Source: JAGQOZ01 sp041399205
Lineage (GTDB): Bacteria > Planctomycetota > Planctomycetia > Pirellulales > Pirellulaceae
Direction of reading: 5' to 3'
DNA length: 64,000 nucleotides
Assembly: GCA_041399205.1 (NCBI GenBank)
Contig: JAWKTK010000011.1
Span: forward strand, 1 to 64,000
Shown: piece by piece, positions 1-9,732 of the stretch
Layout: each line of letters starts with the position of its first letter
Numbering within the stretch: the stretch's first letter is position 1
Notes under the pieces: model-generated
Told to the model about the DNA's origin: nothing
What the model saw: only the letters and a program-made list of their open reading frames with translations
Databases searched by the model: none
Program-made: the position numbers and the translations under genes

Positions 1-86
1 AGCGCGAAATGATGGCGGAACAGCCAAAACTGCTCCAAAAAATGCCCAGCATTTACATCGTTACCGGTGCGAACTACTTGAGCTGA
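1..86 (+). CDS. C-terminal end of a gene running in from the left edge (partial, uncertain)
   Basis: A reading frame open from the window edge ends at a TGA at 84-86. Its last residues are hydrophobic and unremarkable (…MPSIYIVTGANYLS). No family can be recognised from about 27 residues. The call rests only on an open frame ending just before a convergent gene, so it may be chance. Confidence 0.3.
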   Translation, partial: REMMAEQPKLLQKMPSIYIVTGANYLS

Positions 87-101
87 AACGACATATAGTT
101 G

Positions 102-704
102 TCATTCGATGTTTTCGGATTCGATTCGCGCAATCTGTTGGCCTAGAACTCTTCGATTCGCGTGAATCTTTTCGGGTAAATCCGCACCACAAGAATACAG
201 TTCGTCGATGACATTGGCCAGACGCTTCTTCGCTTCGATGTCCTTTGATTCAAGCGTTGTTTCAATGTCACGATCATATTCTTGTCGAAGTAGTTTCTTT
301 TGGCGATCATTGCACCTGCATGCCGAACAGTTCTTGGCGTACGAATCCACGTAAAAACCTAATTCTTCGTACCATCTCTTTTGTTCAGCGGCAGTAAAGC
401 AGAAAGCCTCGGAACAGCGAGAGCATTTGAATGTGGCATCAACATACCAATATCGTGGACAAATAGAGTAGTTTTGTCGCGAAACATCAGCGCGCATCGC
501 AGATTTGTGATTTATGTGGAAACAGTCCCGGAAGAAATGCCGGGGCATGTTTTCGGAGCTCGTTTCGCCGAAGTATTCCATGCCAATTCCTAAGACGGAT
601 AATAAAACGTACAGCAGCGAACCGATTCGTCGACGGAGCTCGCGAATTCGTGTTGCGGAAACAGTGACAGTTATTTCGACTTGCCCATGCGTTTGCGTCT
701 CCAT
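102..704 (-). CDS. Zinc-ribbon domain protein of unknown function
   Basis: A 200-residue protein. The N-terminal third has a short hydrophobic stretch (about residues 28-42, SLLYVLLSVLGIGM), possibly a membrane anchor. The central part carries a probable zinc ribbon of the type usually followed by 'FTAxEQxxYxxxGF': a CSRC pair, then FCFTAAEQKRWYEELGF, then a CSAC pair. These four cysteines would bind one zinc. The remainder is charged and helical. It overlaps the 3' end of the upstream metallo-hydrolase gene by 34 bases on the same strand, so the two are probably cotranscribed. The zinc-ribbon family is known, but its role is not. Its 5' coding region closely resembles DNA at 1627-1675. Confidence 0.72.
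   Translation of the reverse strand: METQTHGQVEITVTVSATRIRELRRRIGSLLYVLLSVLGIGMEYFGETSSENMPRHFFRDCFHINHKSAMRADVSRQNYSICPRYWYVDATFKCSRCSEAFCFTAAEQKRWYEELGFYVDSYAKNCSACRCNDRQKKLLRQEYDRDIETTLESKDIEAKKRLANVIDELYSCGADLPEKIHANRRVLGQQIARIESENIE
614..662. repeat. Copy 1 of a ~48-bp imperfect direct repeat (partner 1627-1675)
   Basis: The segment around 623-655 (gattcgtcgacggag…cgcgaattcgtgttg) recurs about 1 kb away at 1627-1675 with only a few mismatches and a 2-bp length difference. Copy 1 encodes the basic N-terminal segment (TRIRELRRRI) of the zinc-ribbon protein. Copy 2 sits just upstream of the preferred start of the MBL gene. In the matching frame copy 2 would encode the same TRIRELRRRI peptide, which suggests a decayed duplicate of the zinc-ribbon gene's 5' end. 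Confidence 0.6.
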
Positions 705-1621
705 GCATGAACCGAAGTGTGTTCCAGCGGGCCGCCATGGCCAACATACAATAATCTATTTGTTCGCGATAAAACCAAGTCAAGGCTTTCCATTGACTGA
801 TCAATGTTGTCGGCGAAGTAGTGGTAATTCGGTTTCTTTCGCAGGACATTACCACCCATGTATCCGCCCATAATGATATCCCCGATGATGGCATCGCCGT
901 CCGGTGTAACAATGGAAATGGAACCGGGAGTGTGGCCAGGGGTTTCGATAACGGCCACATTTGCGCAAAACGCATTCAGACTCATACCGTCCTGCAAGTC
1001 GATGTCGGAAGTGACGGATTCGAATTCTGCATTGCTAAAGAAGCGACTCATTACCTGGCCTCGCAGGCCAACGCCATTCAGGCGACCGTTATGGGAACGA
1101 TCGACGATAGGCTGGTCAGCGTGGTGGTAAGCAATCGAGCATTTAGCTGCGGTGGCAATTTCAGCTGTGTTGCCCATATGGTCTGAATGAACATGAGTAT
1201 GAACGATTAACGAAAGATCGCCGAATGCCACGTTGAGTGCGCGCAGCGTTGAGCGAATCGTTTCGCATTCTCCGGGAGATCCTGTATCAACCAGAATTGG
1301 CCTGTCAGCCAAGATCAAATACGCGTTGGAAACGCGAAGCTTCAATTGGTGAATTCTCAGTGGGGCGTCCTCGGCAAAATAACGAATAACAACATATTCA
1401 AAGATTCCAACTGGAGCGAAACGCAGCGGTGGGATCGTTTGTCCGTTGAGCTGAGATGTTTCGCTCGCACAGCAGGCGGATTGAATCGATCGCGGCTCGC
1501 CCCGATCGCGGCTGATCTTACCGCACAGATCGAGCGTATCGCAAGTTGGTTTGGCGAATGCCAGCGAAACTCGCAGTATTCGGCCGATCACAAGAATGAG
1601 ATGGGCAGCGGAGAATTTCAT
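671..1621 (-). CDS. Secreted or anchored metallo-beta-lactamase-fold hydrolase
   Basis: An MBL-fold hydrolase of about 316 residues counted from ATG 1621. The full metal-ligand set is visible: HTHVHSDH at about residues 141-148 (HxHxDH), a histidine in ETPGHTPGS, an aspartate in AIIGDIIMGG and a histidine in YVGHGGP. Such enzymes hydrolyse thioesters, lactones, phosphodiesters or lactams using two zinc ions, and the substrate cannot be told here. The start at 1621 is preferred over one 29 codons upstream because MKFSAAHLILVIGRILRVSLAFA then forms a signal-peptide-like N-terminus. The 3' end overlaps the downstream zinc-ribbon gene. Confidence 0.82.
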   Translation of the reverse strand: MKFSAAHLILVIGRILRVSLAFAKPTCDTLDLCGKISRDRGEPRSIQSACCASETSQLNGQTIPPLRFAPVGIFEYVVIRYFAEDAPLRIHQLKLRVSNAYLILADRPILVDTGSPGECETIRSTLRALNVAFGDLSLIVHTHVHSDHMGNTAEIATAAKCSIAYHHADQPIVDRSHNGRLNGVGLRGQVMSRFFSNAEFESVTSDIDLQDGMSLNAFCANVAVIETPGHTPGSISIVTPDGDAIIGDIIMGGYMGGNVLRKKPNYHYFADNIDQSMESLDLVLSRTNRLLYVGHGGPLEHTSVHAWRRKRMGKSK

Positions 1622-1626
1622 AAAAG

Positions 1627-1675
1627 CAGCGACCGAGGATTCGTCGACGGAGTTCGCGAATTCGTGTTGTAGAAA
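1627..1675. repeat. Copy 2 of the ~48-bp imperfect direct repeat
   Basis: Partner of 614-662. It lies immediately 5' of the MBL-fold gene start at 1621. If the MBL gene really began at 1708, this repeat would be translated in a different frame from copy 1, which is another reason to prefer the 1621 start. Confidence 0.6.
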
Positions 1676-1777
1676 CGATGATTTGGAGAACTTGCAATCC
1701 AAGATCACTAACTATCGAATCAAGCGGGATGGTCGGGGCCTAGAATACTTCTCGCCAAGCCGGTCGGTGAGTGCGAG

Positions 1778-2509
1778 TTAGACAATTTCCGACGAATCGA
1801 CTGTAGACGCGGCACGACTAGCACGAGCTTTCCGTTTAGGAATGGCGTCCCAGACGTCTTGCATCGACTTGGGTTGCTTGATCAGCCAAAATGCAACGAT
1901 CACGCCCGCCACCGCGCCACTCAAATGTCCATCCCAAGATTCACGAGAACCAATTTTGGGAATGATTCCCAGAATCAATGTAAAGCCGTACAGAAAACCA
2001 ACCACCACGGCAATGATCATTGGGATAGGGCGGCGTTCAAAGTAGCCGGAACTGATTAAGAACGTGATCAAACCAAAGACCAACAGACTGGCGCCAATAT
2101 GCGCCGTCGACTGGCTCGAAAAGATGGAAAAGGGACTGCCAAACAACCACAGTAAGGCACCTCCCACGCCACAAATGTAAAGGACAATTCGCCAAGATTG
2201 AGCGCGTGATCCCGCCAGCAAACACAGCAACACAAACAATGGGCCAGTGTTGCCCACAATGTGTTCCCAATCTGCGTGCAGGAACGTCATGGCCGCAATT
2301 CCCAAAATGCCTTTCAGTGTTCTGGGAACCAATCCCAAATGGGAAGAAATCCAACGGCCCGTTGCCCAATCAATAATGTACAGGCCCCAGATCACCGCTA
2401 AGAAAATCAAGATTTGACGTAGTTCCTGCCAAACGGTGTGCGCGTACGGGAAGTCCTTGTTCTTCAACCGTTCTGCGATGGACGAAACCGTTGGTTTGAC
2501 TTTAGCCAT
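1778..2509 (-). CDS. Rhomboid family intramembrane serine protease
   Basis: A 243-residue polytopic membrane protein with six to seven hydrophobic segments. Rhomboid hallmarks are present. The loop/TM2 motif is FLHADWEHIVGN, with His83 and Asn87 helping to form the oxyanion hole. The catalytic serine lies in HIGAS (Ser141, GxS motif). The catalytic histidine lies in WDGHLSGA (His195). Both dyad residues are present, so it should be an active protease cutting transmembrane substrates in the inner membrane. The residues after the serine are LLVFGL rather than the usual GAVFGL. It is on the minus strand, with the MBL gene about 160 bp further downstream. Natural substrates cannot be inferred. 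Confidence 0.9.
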   Translation of the reverse strand: MAKVKPTVSSIAERLKNKDFPYAHTVWQELRQILIFLAVIWGLYIIDWATGRWISSHLGLVPRTLKGILGIAAMTFLHADWEHIVGNTGPLFVLLCLLAGSRAQSWRIVLYICGVGGALLWLFGSPFSIFSSQSTAHIGASLLVFGLITFLISSGYFERRPIPMIIAVVVGFLYGFTLILGIIPKIGSRESWDGHLSGAVAGVIVAFWLIKQPKSMQDVWDAIPKRKARASRAASTVDSSEIV

Positions 2510-2763
2510 GAGATGCCGAATCTGCCGAAAGGGAACAAGGAACGAACGAATCCATTCGCATTGGACGAGTCACGTGACAAGGTGCTATTCGTCGATTGTA
2601 TGCGAATCTTGCCACATCGCGTAGGTTATCCCCTGCGAATCAACCCAATTGCCCGAGCCTACGCATAGTCGCTGCGGCGGAGTGTTCGATACACTTTTTG
2701 CAAAACGGGACGAAGTCGAACGGGAATATGACGTTTCAACATTCGCGTCCACTTTGTCGCTCT

Positions 2764-3501
2764 TCATCCGGGGCTGGCCAGCTGCATGAAATCGCGAGTG
2801 CCAATCGCGCGAGTGGTCACAAACAGTTCTCCGGCTTGGAATCCCGCAAGCGAACCGGTTTGCATCGCCGCCCCTTTTACTCGATCAAACACGTATGCTT
2901 TGGCTGGCGGGAATTGCGTGGCGTAGCAGCGAATCGATTCGATCTTCTGTTCCAGCGTGTCGGAAATATCAGACACAAAACTGCCCGCTCCATTGTGCAC
3001 ATGCGTCGGTTCGAACGCCAACTTGAAATAGACGTGGGAACGAATTGTATGGACTGGCAAGCCATCAAAGTGTTCGTCCCATTTGGTCAGACGAGAATAA
3101 AATACGGCGGCGTCGGTGATTTGCATCGCTTGCCAATGATCGGGCGAAGCCATGGGCGTTTTGTCGCCAAATCCAATTACCACAGACGGGCGATATTTCC
3201 GAAACTCCTTGGCCAAGGCCACTCGCGTCTCAAACGAATCAAACAAACGCCGATTCGGCAAATCCAACGTGATTCGCACTTGCACGCCCAACGCTTCCGC
3301 CGCTCGCTGCGCCTCCTGCAAACGCACTTCCGGGCCGGGGCTCAGCGGAGTCGGTTCGCCATCCGTCAAATCGATGATGCCAACTTGATAGCCCTGTTTG
3401 ACCAATTTGGCCAACGTGCCTCCGCAAGCAATTTCCACATCATCCGGATGCGCTCCTACGGCAATGACGTCAAGTTGAGGATAGTCGCTGGTTTGTGACA
3501 T
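2764..3501 (-). CDS. bshB1: LmbE/PIG-L deacetylase, likely bacillithiol biosynthesis deacetylase BshB1
   Basis: A 245-residue LmbE-like N-deacetylase. The zinc-site motif is AHPDDVE near residue 17 (His, Asp-Asp), with a later SPDHW segment supplying further ligands. The stretch DLTDGEPTPLSPGPEVR followed by EAQRAAEALGV and LDLPNRRL is typical of BshB1, which removes acetate from GlcNAc-malate in bacillithiol synthesis. BshB1 versus another PIG-L deacetylase cannot be settled here, because bshA and bshC are not in the window. ATG 3501 is preferred over 3525 since family members start just before the beta strand LDVIAVGAH. CobL stops only 46 bp upstream of it on the same strand. Confidence 0.78.
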   Translation of the reverse strand: MSQTSDYPQLDVIAVGAHPDDVEIACGGTLAKLVKQGYQVGIIDLTDGEPTPLSPGPEVRLQEAQRAAEALGVQVRITLDLPNRRLFDSFETRVALAKEFRKYRPSVVIGFGDKTPMASPDHWQAMQITDAAVFYSRLTKWDEHFDGLPVHTIRSHVYFKLAFEPTHVHNGAGSFVSDISDTLEQKIESIRCYATQFPPAKAYVFDRVKGAAMQTGSLAGFQAGELFVTTRAIGTRDFMQLASPG

Positions 3502-3547
3502 AACACTTTCTTTGAAGACCGACAATCGTTCTGGACGTCGGAGTTCC

Positions 3548-4786
3548 TTAATCTGCTTTGCGAATGGTAATCAAGAATTGTGGGTTCAAGGCTTCAAATC
3601 GAAGTTGATCCAACTGGTCCGTCGATTGGCTGACACTGATCATCCGCACCATGATGTCGGCCTCCAAGCGAATGGCGGTTTCGTGCACCGCTGACAAGTT
3701 GTTGACACTGCCCACGTTGGCCACAAGTCGCCCGCCTGGTTTGAGCCGTTCGTACGCCAGTTCTACAATTTTGCTGACCGCTCGACCTGTCCCGCCCACA
3801 AAAATGGCGTCGGGCGCAGGCAGGTCGGCCCACGCTTCGGGCGCTTTGCCCAAGACCGGAACCAAATTCGCTTCCACCTGAAACGCTTGCGAATTGGAAA
3901 TCAACAGCTGATGATCGTCGGCATCCATTTCAATGGCGTAGACCATGCCATCGTGGGCTAGACGAGCGGCTTCGATGGCTACGGCACCACTGCCAGCGCC
4001 TACGTCCCAAACCGTACTGCGCACACCCAAATCCAATTCGGCCAACGCGATCACTCGCACTTCCATTGGCGTGATCAAACCTCGTTTGGGCATCGACTGT
4101 TTGAACAAATCGTCTGCGTTGCCAAATAACCGAGTGCCCACGTGTTCGGCCGGTCGATCCGGAACGTCTGGTTTGCGAACCAGAATCATGACGTTCAGCG
4201 GAGAAAAAGTCTGATCGGCTAGTTCGGCAAGTTCGCCCCGCGTCACTCGTTCATCCGGCGAACCCAAGTTTTCGCAAACGTAGGCCCAAAAGTAGTCGAT
4301 GTTTCGATCCAGCAGAAAACGAACGACTCGAGCCGGCGTGCATTCGTCCGTGGTAAACAAACCTACTTTCTGCGCCAAACGAACTCGTTCTACCACGCGA
4401 TCAATCGACTGCATGGCCAAGTTGGCCAGATAGGCGTCGTCCCAGCTCTCTTTCACTCGAGCGAACGCCAACTGCATACTGCTGACATGCGGCAGAACTT
4501 CAAACCGGTCTTTGCCCAGCCGATCGCACAGGAAACGAGCGACCCCATAGAAAAGCGGATCGCCACTGGCCAGCAGCACGGTTCGGCGGTTGCCTTGAGA
4601 TTCCATTTGCTGGATCAATGCGTCCAGGTCGCTGCCGACGGACAGTTTTTGCGCCGTCGAATCAATATTGCGCAGGACGGAATCGGGGCCGACAATCAGT
4701 TCAGCATCGGCAATGCGATTTCGCGCCGCCGTGGTCAGTCCTTCCAGTCCGTCGTCGCCAATGCCAATGATGAAGATCTTTTCCAT
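3548..4786 (-). CDS. cobL: Precorrin-6Y C5,15-methyltransferase (decarboxylating), CbiE-CbiT fusion
   Basis: A fusion of about 412 residues. The N-terminal tetrapyrrole methylase (CbiE-like) half has IIGIGDDGLEGLT at the start and LLASGDPLFYGVA. The C-terminal CbiT half is a class I SAM methyltransferase with the motif DVGAGSGAVAIE near residue 263, followed by IFVGGTGR. The enzyme methylates C5 and C15 of precorrin-6B and decarboxylates the C12 acetate in the corrin pathway. ATG 4786 (MEKIFIIGIG) fits the family start better than 4831, which would add 15 residues. No other cob/cbi gene is nearby, so the pathway must be encoded elsewhere or the gene is an orphan. Confidence 0.93.
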   Translation of the reverse strand: MEKIFIIGIGDDGLEGLTTAARNRIADAELIVGPDSVLRNIDSTAQKLSVGSDLDALIQQMESQGNRRTVLLASGDPLFYGVARFLCDRLGKDRFEVLPHVSSMQLAFARVKESWDDAYLANLAMQSIDRVVERVRLAQKVGLFTTDECTPARVVRFLLDRNIDYFWAYVCENLGSPDERVTRGELAELADQTFSPLNVMILVRKPDVPDRPAEHVGTRLFGNADDLFKQSMPKRGLITPMEVRVIALAELDLGVRSTVWDVGAGSGAVAIEAARLAHDGMVYAIEMDADDHQLLISNSQAFQVEANLVPVLGKAPEAWADLPAPDAIFVGGTGRAVSKIVELAYERLKPGGRLVANVGSVNNLSAVHETAIRLEADIMVRMISVSQSTDQLDQLRFEALNPQFLITIRKAD

Positions 4787-5227
4787 GGATTTGTCCGCAA
4801 TTCTCAATGCTTTAGATTCGTCTGCCACCAAGCGTCCCGCAGAAACTCGATAGACTCTGACCTTCCAATGTCAGCCGCCAGAAATCATGACGGTTTTCGT
4901 TCGATTCGGCAAGGTGCGAGGACTAAGTGTGCCAGGCAAACCTTTTTGACTTTCTTGGTGCCATCCAGGTCGTTGTAACCGTCAGGTGTTCGCTAGCACT
5001 GCAGGTCTAGCTAGTCGGTTCAAGTGTGTTGTATGGTCGAGGGGCGGGGCTGGCGAGCGGGCGGAAGCGCTGATCGAGGTAGCCTGGAACTTAGGCTTTG
5101 TTAGAATGCAATCAGTCATTTTCTGTCCTTTTCTGGTTGCGCGGCATCCGTTTTTTTCGAAGCGAGAAATGGTCCATCTTGTTTCGAACCGGACGTCGTT
5201 TCGATCGTTCGGCCCTCAAATGCGTTC
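4787..5227. other. Intergenic region between divergent cobL and smc
   Basis: About 440 bp separating divergently transcribed genes, so promoters for both are expected here. No convincing paired -35/-10, operator or small gene was recognised. A T-run at about 5151-5157 has no stable stem in front of it. Confidence 0.5.
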
Positions 5228-8200
5228 ATGCTAAAAGCCCTGGAACTCTGCGGATTCAAAAGCTTTGCCGATCGAACTCGGTTCGAATTCCCGGCGGGTA
5301 TTACCGTGGTGGTTGGGCCGAACGGTTCTGGCAAATCTAACATCGTGGACGCCATGAAGTGGGTGCTGGGCGAACAGAGCGCCAAGAGCTTGCGTGGCAA
5401 AGAGATGGCGGATGTTATCTTCAAAGGTTCTGGCGGTGGCGGTGGACGTAAACCGGCGAATTCGGCCGAAGCGACGTTGGTGTTTGACAATGAAAACGGT
5501 TTGCTAGACACCGATTCGCCCGAAGTCCGGATTACTCGCCGAGTTTACCGTAGTGGCGAAGCGGAATATTTGCTCAACGGCAGTGCGTGTCGCTTGCGAG
5601 ACATCCGAGACTTGTTTCGCGGCACGGGTGTCGGGACGGATGCCTACAGTTTGATTGAGCAGGGCAAAGTGGACACGCTGTTGCAGACGTCGCCTCGAGA
5701 ACGTCGTGCCATTTTTGAAGAAGCGGCGGGCATTAGTCGCTTCAAAGCCAAGAAGGTAGAAACGCAGCGTCGGCTGGAGCGAGTGGAAACCAATCTGACT
5801 CGGCTTGGCGATATTGTCGAAGAGGTGGAAAGTCGCTTGAAGGCGGTTCGCAACCAGGCGACCAAGGCGCGGCGTTACAAGGAATACACCGACCGCTTGC
5901 AACAACTGCGAACGCACGTCGGTTCAGTCGATTGGCGCCGGCTCAGTGAACGCATGGCGGTCATCGGCGGCGAATTGAATCGGCTGCGCGCTGAACACGA
6001 AGAAAAACAGGCCTGCGTTGCAGATGCCGAACAAGAATTGAATTCGTTTGATCAGGCAACGCAATCTCTTAACGAAGAAGTTCGCGCCGCAGAATCGGCC
6101 ATCGGTCGGATTCGCGAACAAATCGCCGCCTTCGAATCGACCGCTGAATCCGAACGCAAAGTCTTGGTGGACTACGAAGCGGAATCCAAACGAGCTCGTC
6201 GTCAACTGGCCAACATGTCTCATCGCGTGGGCGACACGGGCCAGCAATTAGAAGCGGTCCAGGCCGAACTGGCGGACGCGGAATCCGCATGGGCTGCCGC
6301 AAAAGCCACAGTCCAAGAGAGTGAAGTTCGTCAGCAGGAATTGCATGCTCAACTCCATTCGCTGCAGCAACAACGCGACGCCAGTTTGGCGGAACATCAG
6401 AAGCAAACCCAATTGGCACAAGCGGTGACCATTCAACTTCGCGAATTAGAATCTAACCGCGCCGCCGCTCAATCCATCATCCAGCGGTCGGAAACGGAAC
6501 GAGCGAACGTGTTGCCGCTGCAGCAAGAGCTGGGCGCGAAACGCGATGCTGCTCGAGCGTCCGTCGAGGAATTGACTGCAAACGCGCAGCAGGTCAAAAC
6601 GCAGCTGGCCCAAGCCAAAACCGAATTGAATGCCGCGCAGACCCAGCTGGAAGCAGATCAAAAGCAACAGTTTGAACTGCAACGACAGCATACCGTGGCC
6701 AATGAACGAGCGAACGTGTTGCAGGAATTGGAGCAGCAGCATGACGGTTTGATGGCGGGCGTCAAGGACGTGCTACTGCGAGCTCACCACGGCGAATCCA
6801 CGTTCCAAGAAGTGGAAGGATTGGTGGCCGATGTGTTGCGAGTGGACATTGAAATGGCGGCCGCCATTGATGCCGTGCTGGGCGATGTGGCTCAGTATAT
6901 TGTGACCAAAGGATGTCAGTTGACCGACGCCATTCGGCAGGGAGTGTATTCGCCACCGGGCCGAGTTGGTTTGGTGTCGCTGGCGTGGTTGGATCAGCTG
7001 AGTTCGCCTGGAAATGCATTCGAACCGATCGATCTTACCAGCGAACCAGGCGTGTTGGGTCGAGCGGACAGTTTTGTGGATGTGGATGCCGGTTTTGATT
7101 CGCTTCGTCGCCACTTGTTGGTTGACACTTGGTGCGTCGAATCGTTGTCGGACGCGGTTCGGTTGGCGGAATCCTATCCCGGACGATTTCGGTTTGTCAC
7201 CAAGCAGCGAGAAGTCGTGCAGCCCGATGGAACTTGGCTGGTGGGTGCTCGGCGAGCGGACGCGGGCTTGGTGACCAGAAAAAGTCAGCTGCGTTCTTTG
7301 CGTCAAGAGATCATGGAAGTGACGCAGCGAATTCGGCAGACGGAAGATTCGATCGAACAGGCTCAGCAATCGCTGGCAAAGCAGACCGACGCGATTCGCC
7401 AACTGTCGAATGAACACGATATGCTGGTGCGTGACTTGACGCAGCAGCGGTTAGAACTGCGTTCGCATGAAGAACGAGTCAAAGAAATGGATGATCGCTT
7501 GCGCATTTTGGATGACCAAATTGCCTCGGCGTCCAGCGAAGTGGAACAATCCAATCTAGGCGTGACTCAGCACCAGCTTAAACAACAGCAAGTTGCCACG
7601 TTGCTTTCCCAGTTGTTGGAAGCGACGCAATCCCAAGCCGATCAGTTGCGGCAGATGGAGCAACAGCATCAGCAACGGTTGACCAGTTGGCGGATTTGCG
7701 AGTCGGTTTGGCTAAGTCTGAGCAGCGAGTGGACGACTTGCGGGCGAAGGAAGTTCGTTTACCCAAGAAGACGAACGTGAACGCCGCCACCTTTATCGAC
7801 GATATGCGGCGTCAGCTGGCACAAAGCCAACAACGCATGCAAACTTCCGTGCAAACGATTCTGGACGCCACCAGCAAATTGTCTCAATGGTATTGGGACA
7901 TGCAGCAGCAACAGCTCAGCGTGACGGACTTGCTGGACAATCACCGAGTGGCTCGAGAAAAACGCAAGCAGCTGCAGTCCGATCTGACCAGCTGGCGAAA
8001 GCAAACAGGCGAATTGGAAAAAGGGCTGCATCGATTTGAATTAGAGCTGAATCAGATTCAGTTGGAGCGCCGAGAACGCTGGCCACTCGAGTTCGCGAAG
8101 ATTACGACGTCGATTTGGGCCTGCTGTCTGAAGATCAGCAAGCGGACGCTGAAATTTCGCGAGAGGAAGTCGACCAAGAGATCGATTCGTTGCGAAGGAA

Positions 8201-8881
8201 GATCAGCAACATTGGAGCGGTCAACATGGCGGCACTCGAAGAGATCGAGGAGCTGGAAGAACGATACAATTCGCTCTTCGCAGTACCAAGATCTGGTCGA
8301 CGCCAAGGATGCGTTGGCCAAAATTATCAACAAGATCAGCATGAGTAGCCGTCGGCTGTTTACGGAAACGCTGGAAGCCATTCGCACCGGATTTCAGGCA
8401 CTGTTTCGTCGCGTGTTTGGCGGCGGGCACGCGGATATCGTGTTAGAAGAAGGTGTTGATATTTTAGAAGCCGGCATCGAAATCATTGCCACTCCGCCGG
8501 GCAAACATTCACTGGGCATTTCGTTGCTCAGCGGTGGCGAACGGCTGACCGCTGTTACGTTGTTGATGGCAATCTTTCAGTATCGACCGAGTCCCTTCTG
8601 TGTTTTGGATGAAGTCGACGGGCCGCTGGACGAAGCGAACATCGGTCGGTTCACGGATGTGTTGAAGGAGTTTCTGCAGTGGACCAAGGTTGTGGTGGTG
8701 ACGCATTCCAAAGACCATGACCGTGGCCACCACGTTGTATGGCGTGACCATGCAGGAATCGGGCGTCTCGAAACGCGTGTCCGTTCGCTTTGAAGATGTC
8801 AGCGATGACGGGCATATTCGTCAAGCGATTGAACGAGACGGAGATTCCGGCGACGATGACGGAGTGGGCGCGCTTAGATGA
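5228..8881 (+). CDS. smc: Chromosome segregation ATPase SMC, broken by four or more frame shifts
   Basis: Reconstructed length is about 1217 residues, normal for SMC. The N-terminal ATPase head has Walker A GPNGSGKSN (residues 30-38) and the Q-loop region WVLGEQSAKSLRG. Long coiled coils flank a hinge at about residues 500-660 (HDGLMAGVKDVL…). The C-terminal head has LLSGGERLTAVTLL (signature) and CVLDEVDGPLDEANI (Walker B). The frame changes near 7683 (a C seems lost before CAGTTGGCG), near 8081 (another C lost before CTGGCC), near 8275 and near 8712; the shifts cancel and the gene closes at 8879-8881. A compensating pair near 7765-7795 is also possible. SMC is normally essential and all motifs survive, so base-calling error is more likely than decay. 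SMC loads on the chromosome with ScpA/ScpB, which are not in this window. Confidence 0.9.
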
Positions 8882-8916
8882 AACGGTGACGCGTTCGAGA
8901 TAGATCTCTGTGGTGA

Positions 8917-9370
8917 GGAGAAGCCTCGCCGTACCGGGAGAACGATTTCAGTACGGCGAGACTCCGTTTCCCAACTTGATTGACCTACGCTTTCAAATCG
9001 TGGTTGCAGCGATCGGCAAAGGGGAGAAGCCTCACCGCGCATTGGTGAGGATCAATGCGGTGAGGACTTGCAGTTCCCAACCCAGTTGGCCGCTGCTTGG
9101 TATGTTGTATGGGATTAGGGAGAAGCCTCGCCGTACCGGAGGCGATTTCAGTACGGCGAGACTCCGTTTCCCAACCCAGTTGACCTACGCTTTCAAATCG
9201 TGGTTGCAGCGATCGGCAAGGGAGAAGCCTCACCGCATTGGAGGCGGATCAATGCGGTGAGGACTTCAGTTCCCAACCCAGTTGGCCGCTGCTTGGTATG
9301 TTGATGGAGCTTGGTACGAGCCTCGCTGACCGGATGCGATTCGATACAGAGAGGCTCGAATTCCAAACCC
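8917..9370. repeat. Array of five ~100-bp hairpin repeats downstream of smc
   Basis: Units start near 8917, 9023, 9119, 9221 and 9306 with 'ggagaagcct' or a variant. Units 1 and 3 contain stem CTCGCCGTAC/GTACGGCGAG. Units 2 and 4 contain stem CCTCACCGCATT/AATGCGGTGAGG, with small insertions in unit 2. Unit 5 has a weaker stem, CGAGCCTC…GAGGCTCG. Each stem is followed by a TTCCCAACCCAGTTG-like tract, itself able to pair CCAAC/GTTGG. Units 1+2 and 3+4 are near-identical dimers about 200 bp apart. No coding frame explains the pattern. Confidence 0.88.
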
Positions 9371-9732
9371 AATTGTCGTTGTTCCTGTCTTGTGTCTTTG
9401 CTTCTGGCGAATGTTTGTTTTGATGCTTACTCACTTAGCAACGTGCATGCCAGTGCGTGCCAGAATCGCCGAATTCTTTCACAAATGGCGGTTCGAACCG
9501 GAAAATAAGGGCGACATGGACACCAGGAAGTCATTCGATACGACCTGGCGTTCGATTGGGGTGCTGGTAGTGCCAGCAATTTATGCACGCTGCGATTGGG
9601 CTTTAAGCATTGGGCCGATAATTCGTAGAATTCATGACGATTGCAACGAATCAATTTAACTCTGCTTAACAAGTGCTATCTTTAACGTAAGGCCTTGCAA
9701 TAACGATTTTGAAAATTGGACGTGATAAAACT
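9371..9732. other. Intergenic region before the epimerase gene
   Basis: About 360 bp without a convincing gene. Short open frames on both strands have no recognisable features. The last 70 bp are AT-richer (…ttaacaagtgctatcttt…) and probably hold the epimerase promoter, but no specific element can be named. Confidence 0.45.

Noticed and set aside
5151..5160. Intrinsic terminator at the T-run upstream of smc
   Set aside because: No stable GC stem precedes the T-run and no gene ends there.
7680..8715. Programmed ribosomal frameshifting in smc
   Set aside because: Several shifts in both directions without slippery heptamers; simple base errors explain them better.
5228..8881. Calling smc a pseudogene
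   Set aside because: All ATPase and hinge motifs are conserved through the breaks, and the indels cancel; a decayed gene would also show stop codons and motif loss.
8917..9370. Tandem riboswitches or tRNA-like structures in the hairpin array
   Set aside because: The stems are simple single hairpins with no multi-helix core or conserved loop of a known class.
9390..9659. Possible small protein of about 89 residues between the hairpin array and the epimerase gene
   Set aside because: No start signal, no domain, and overlapping frames of equal quality on both strands.
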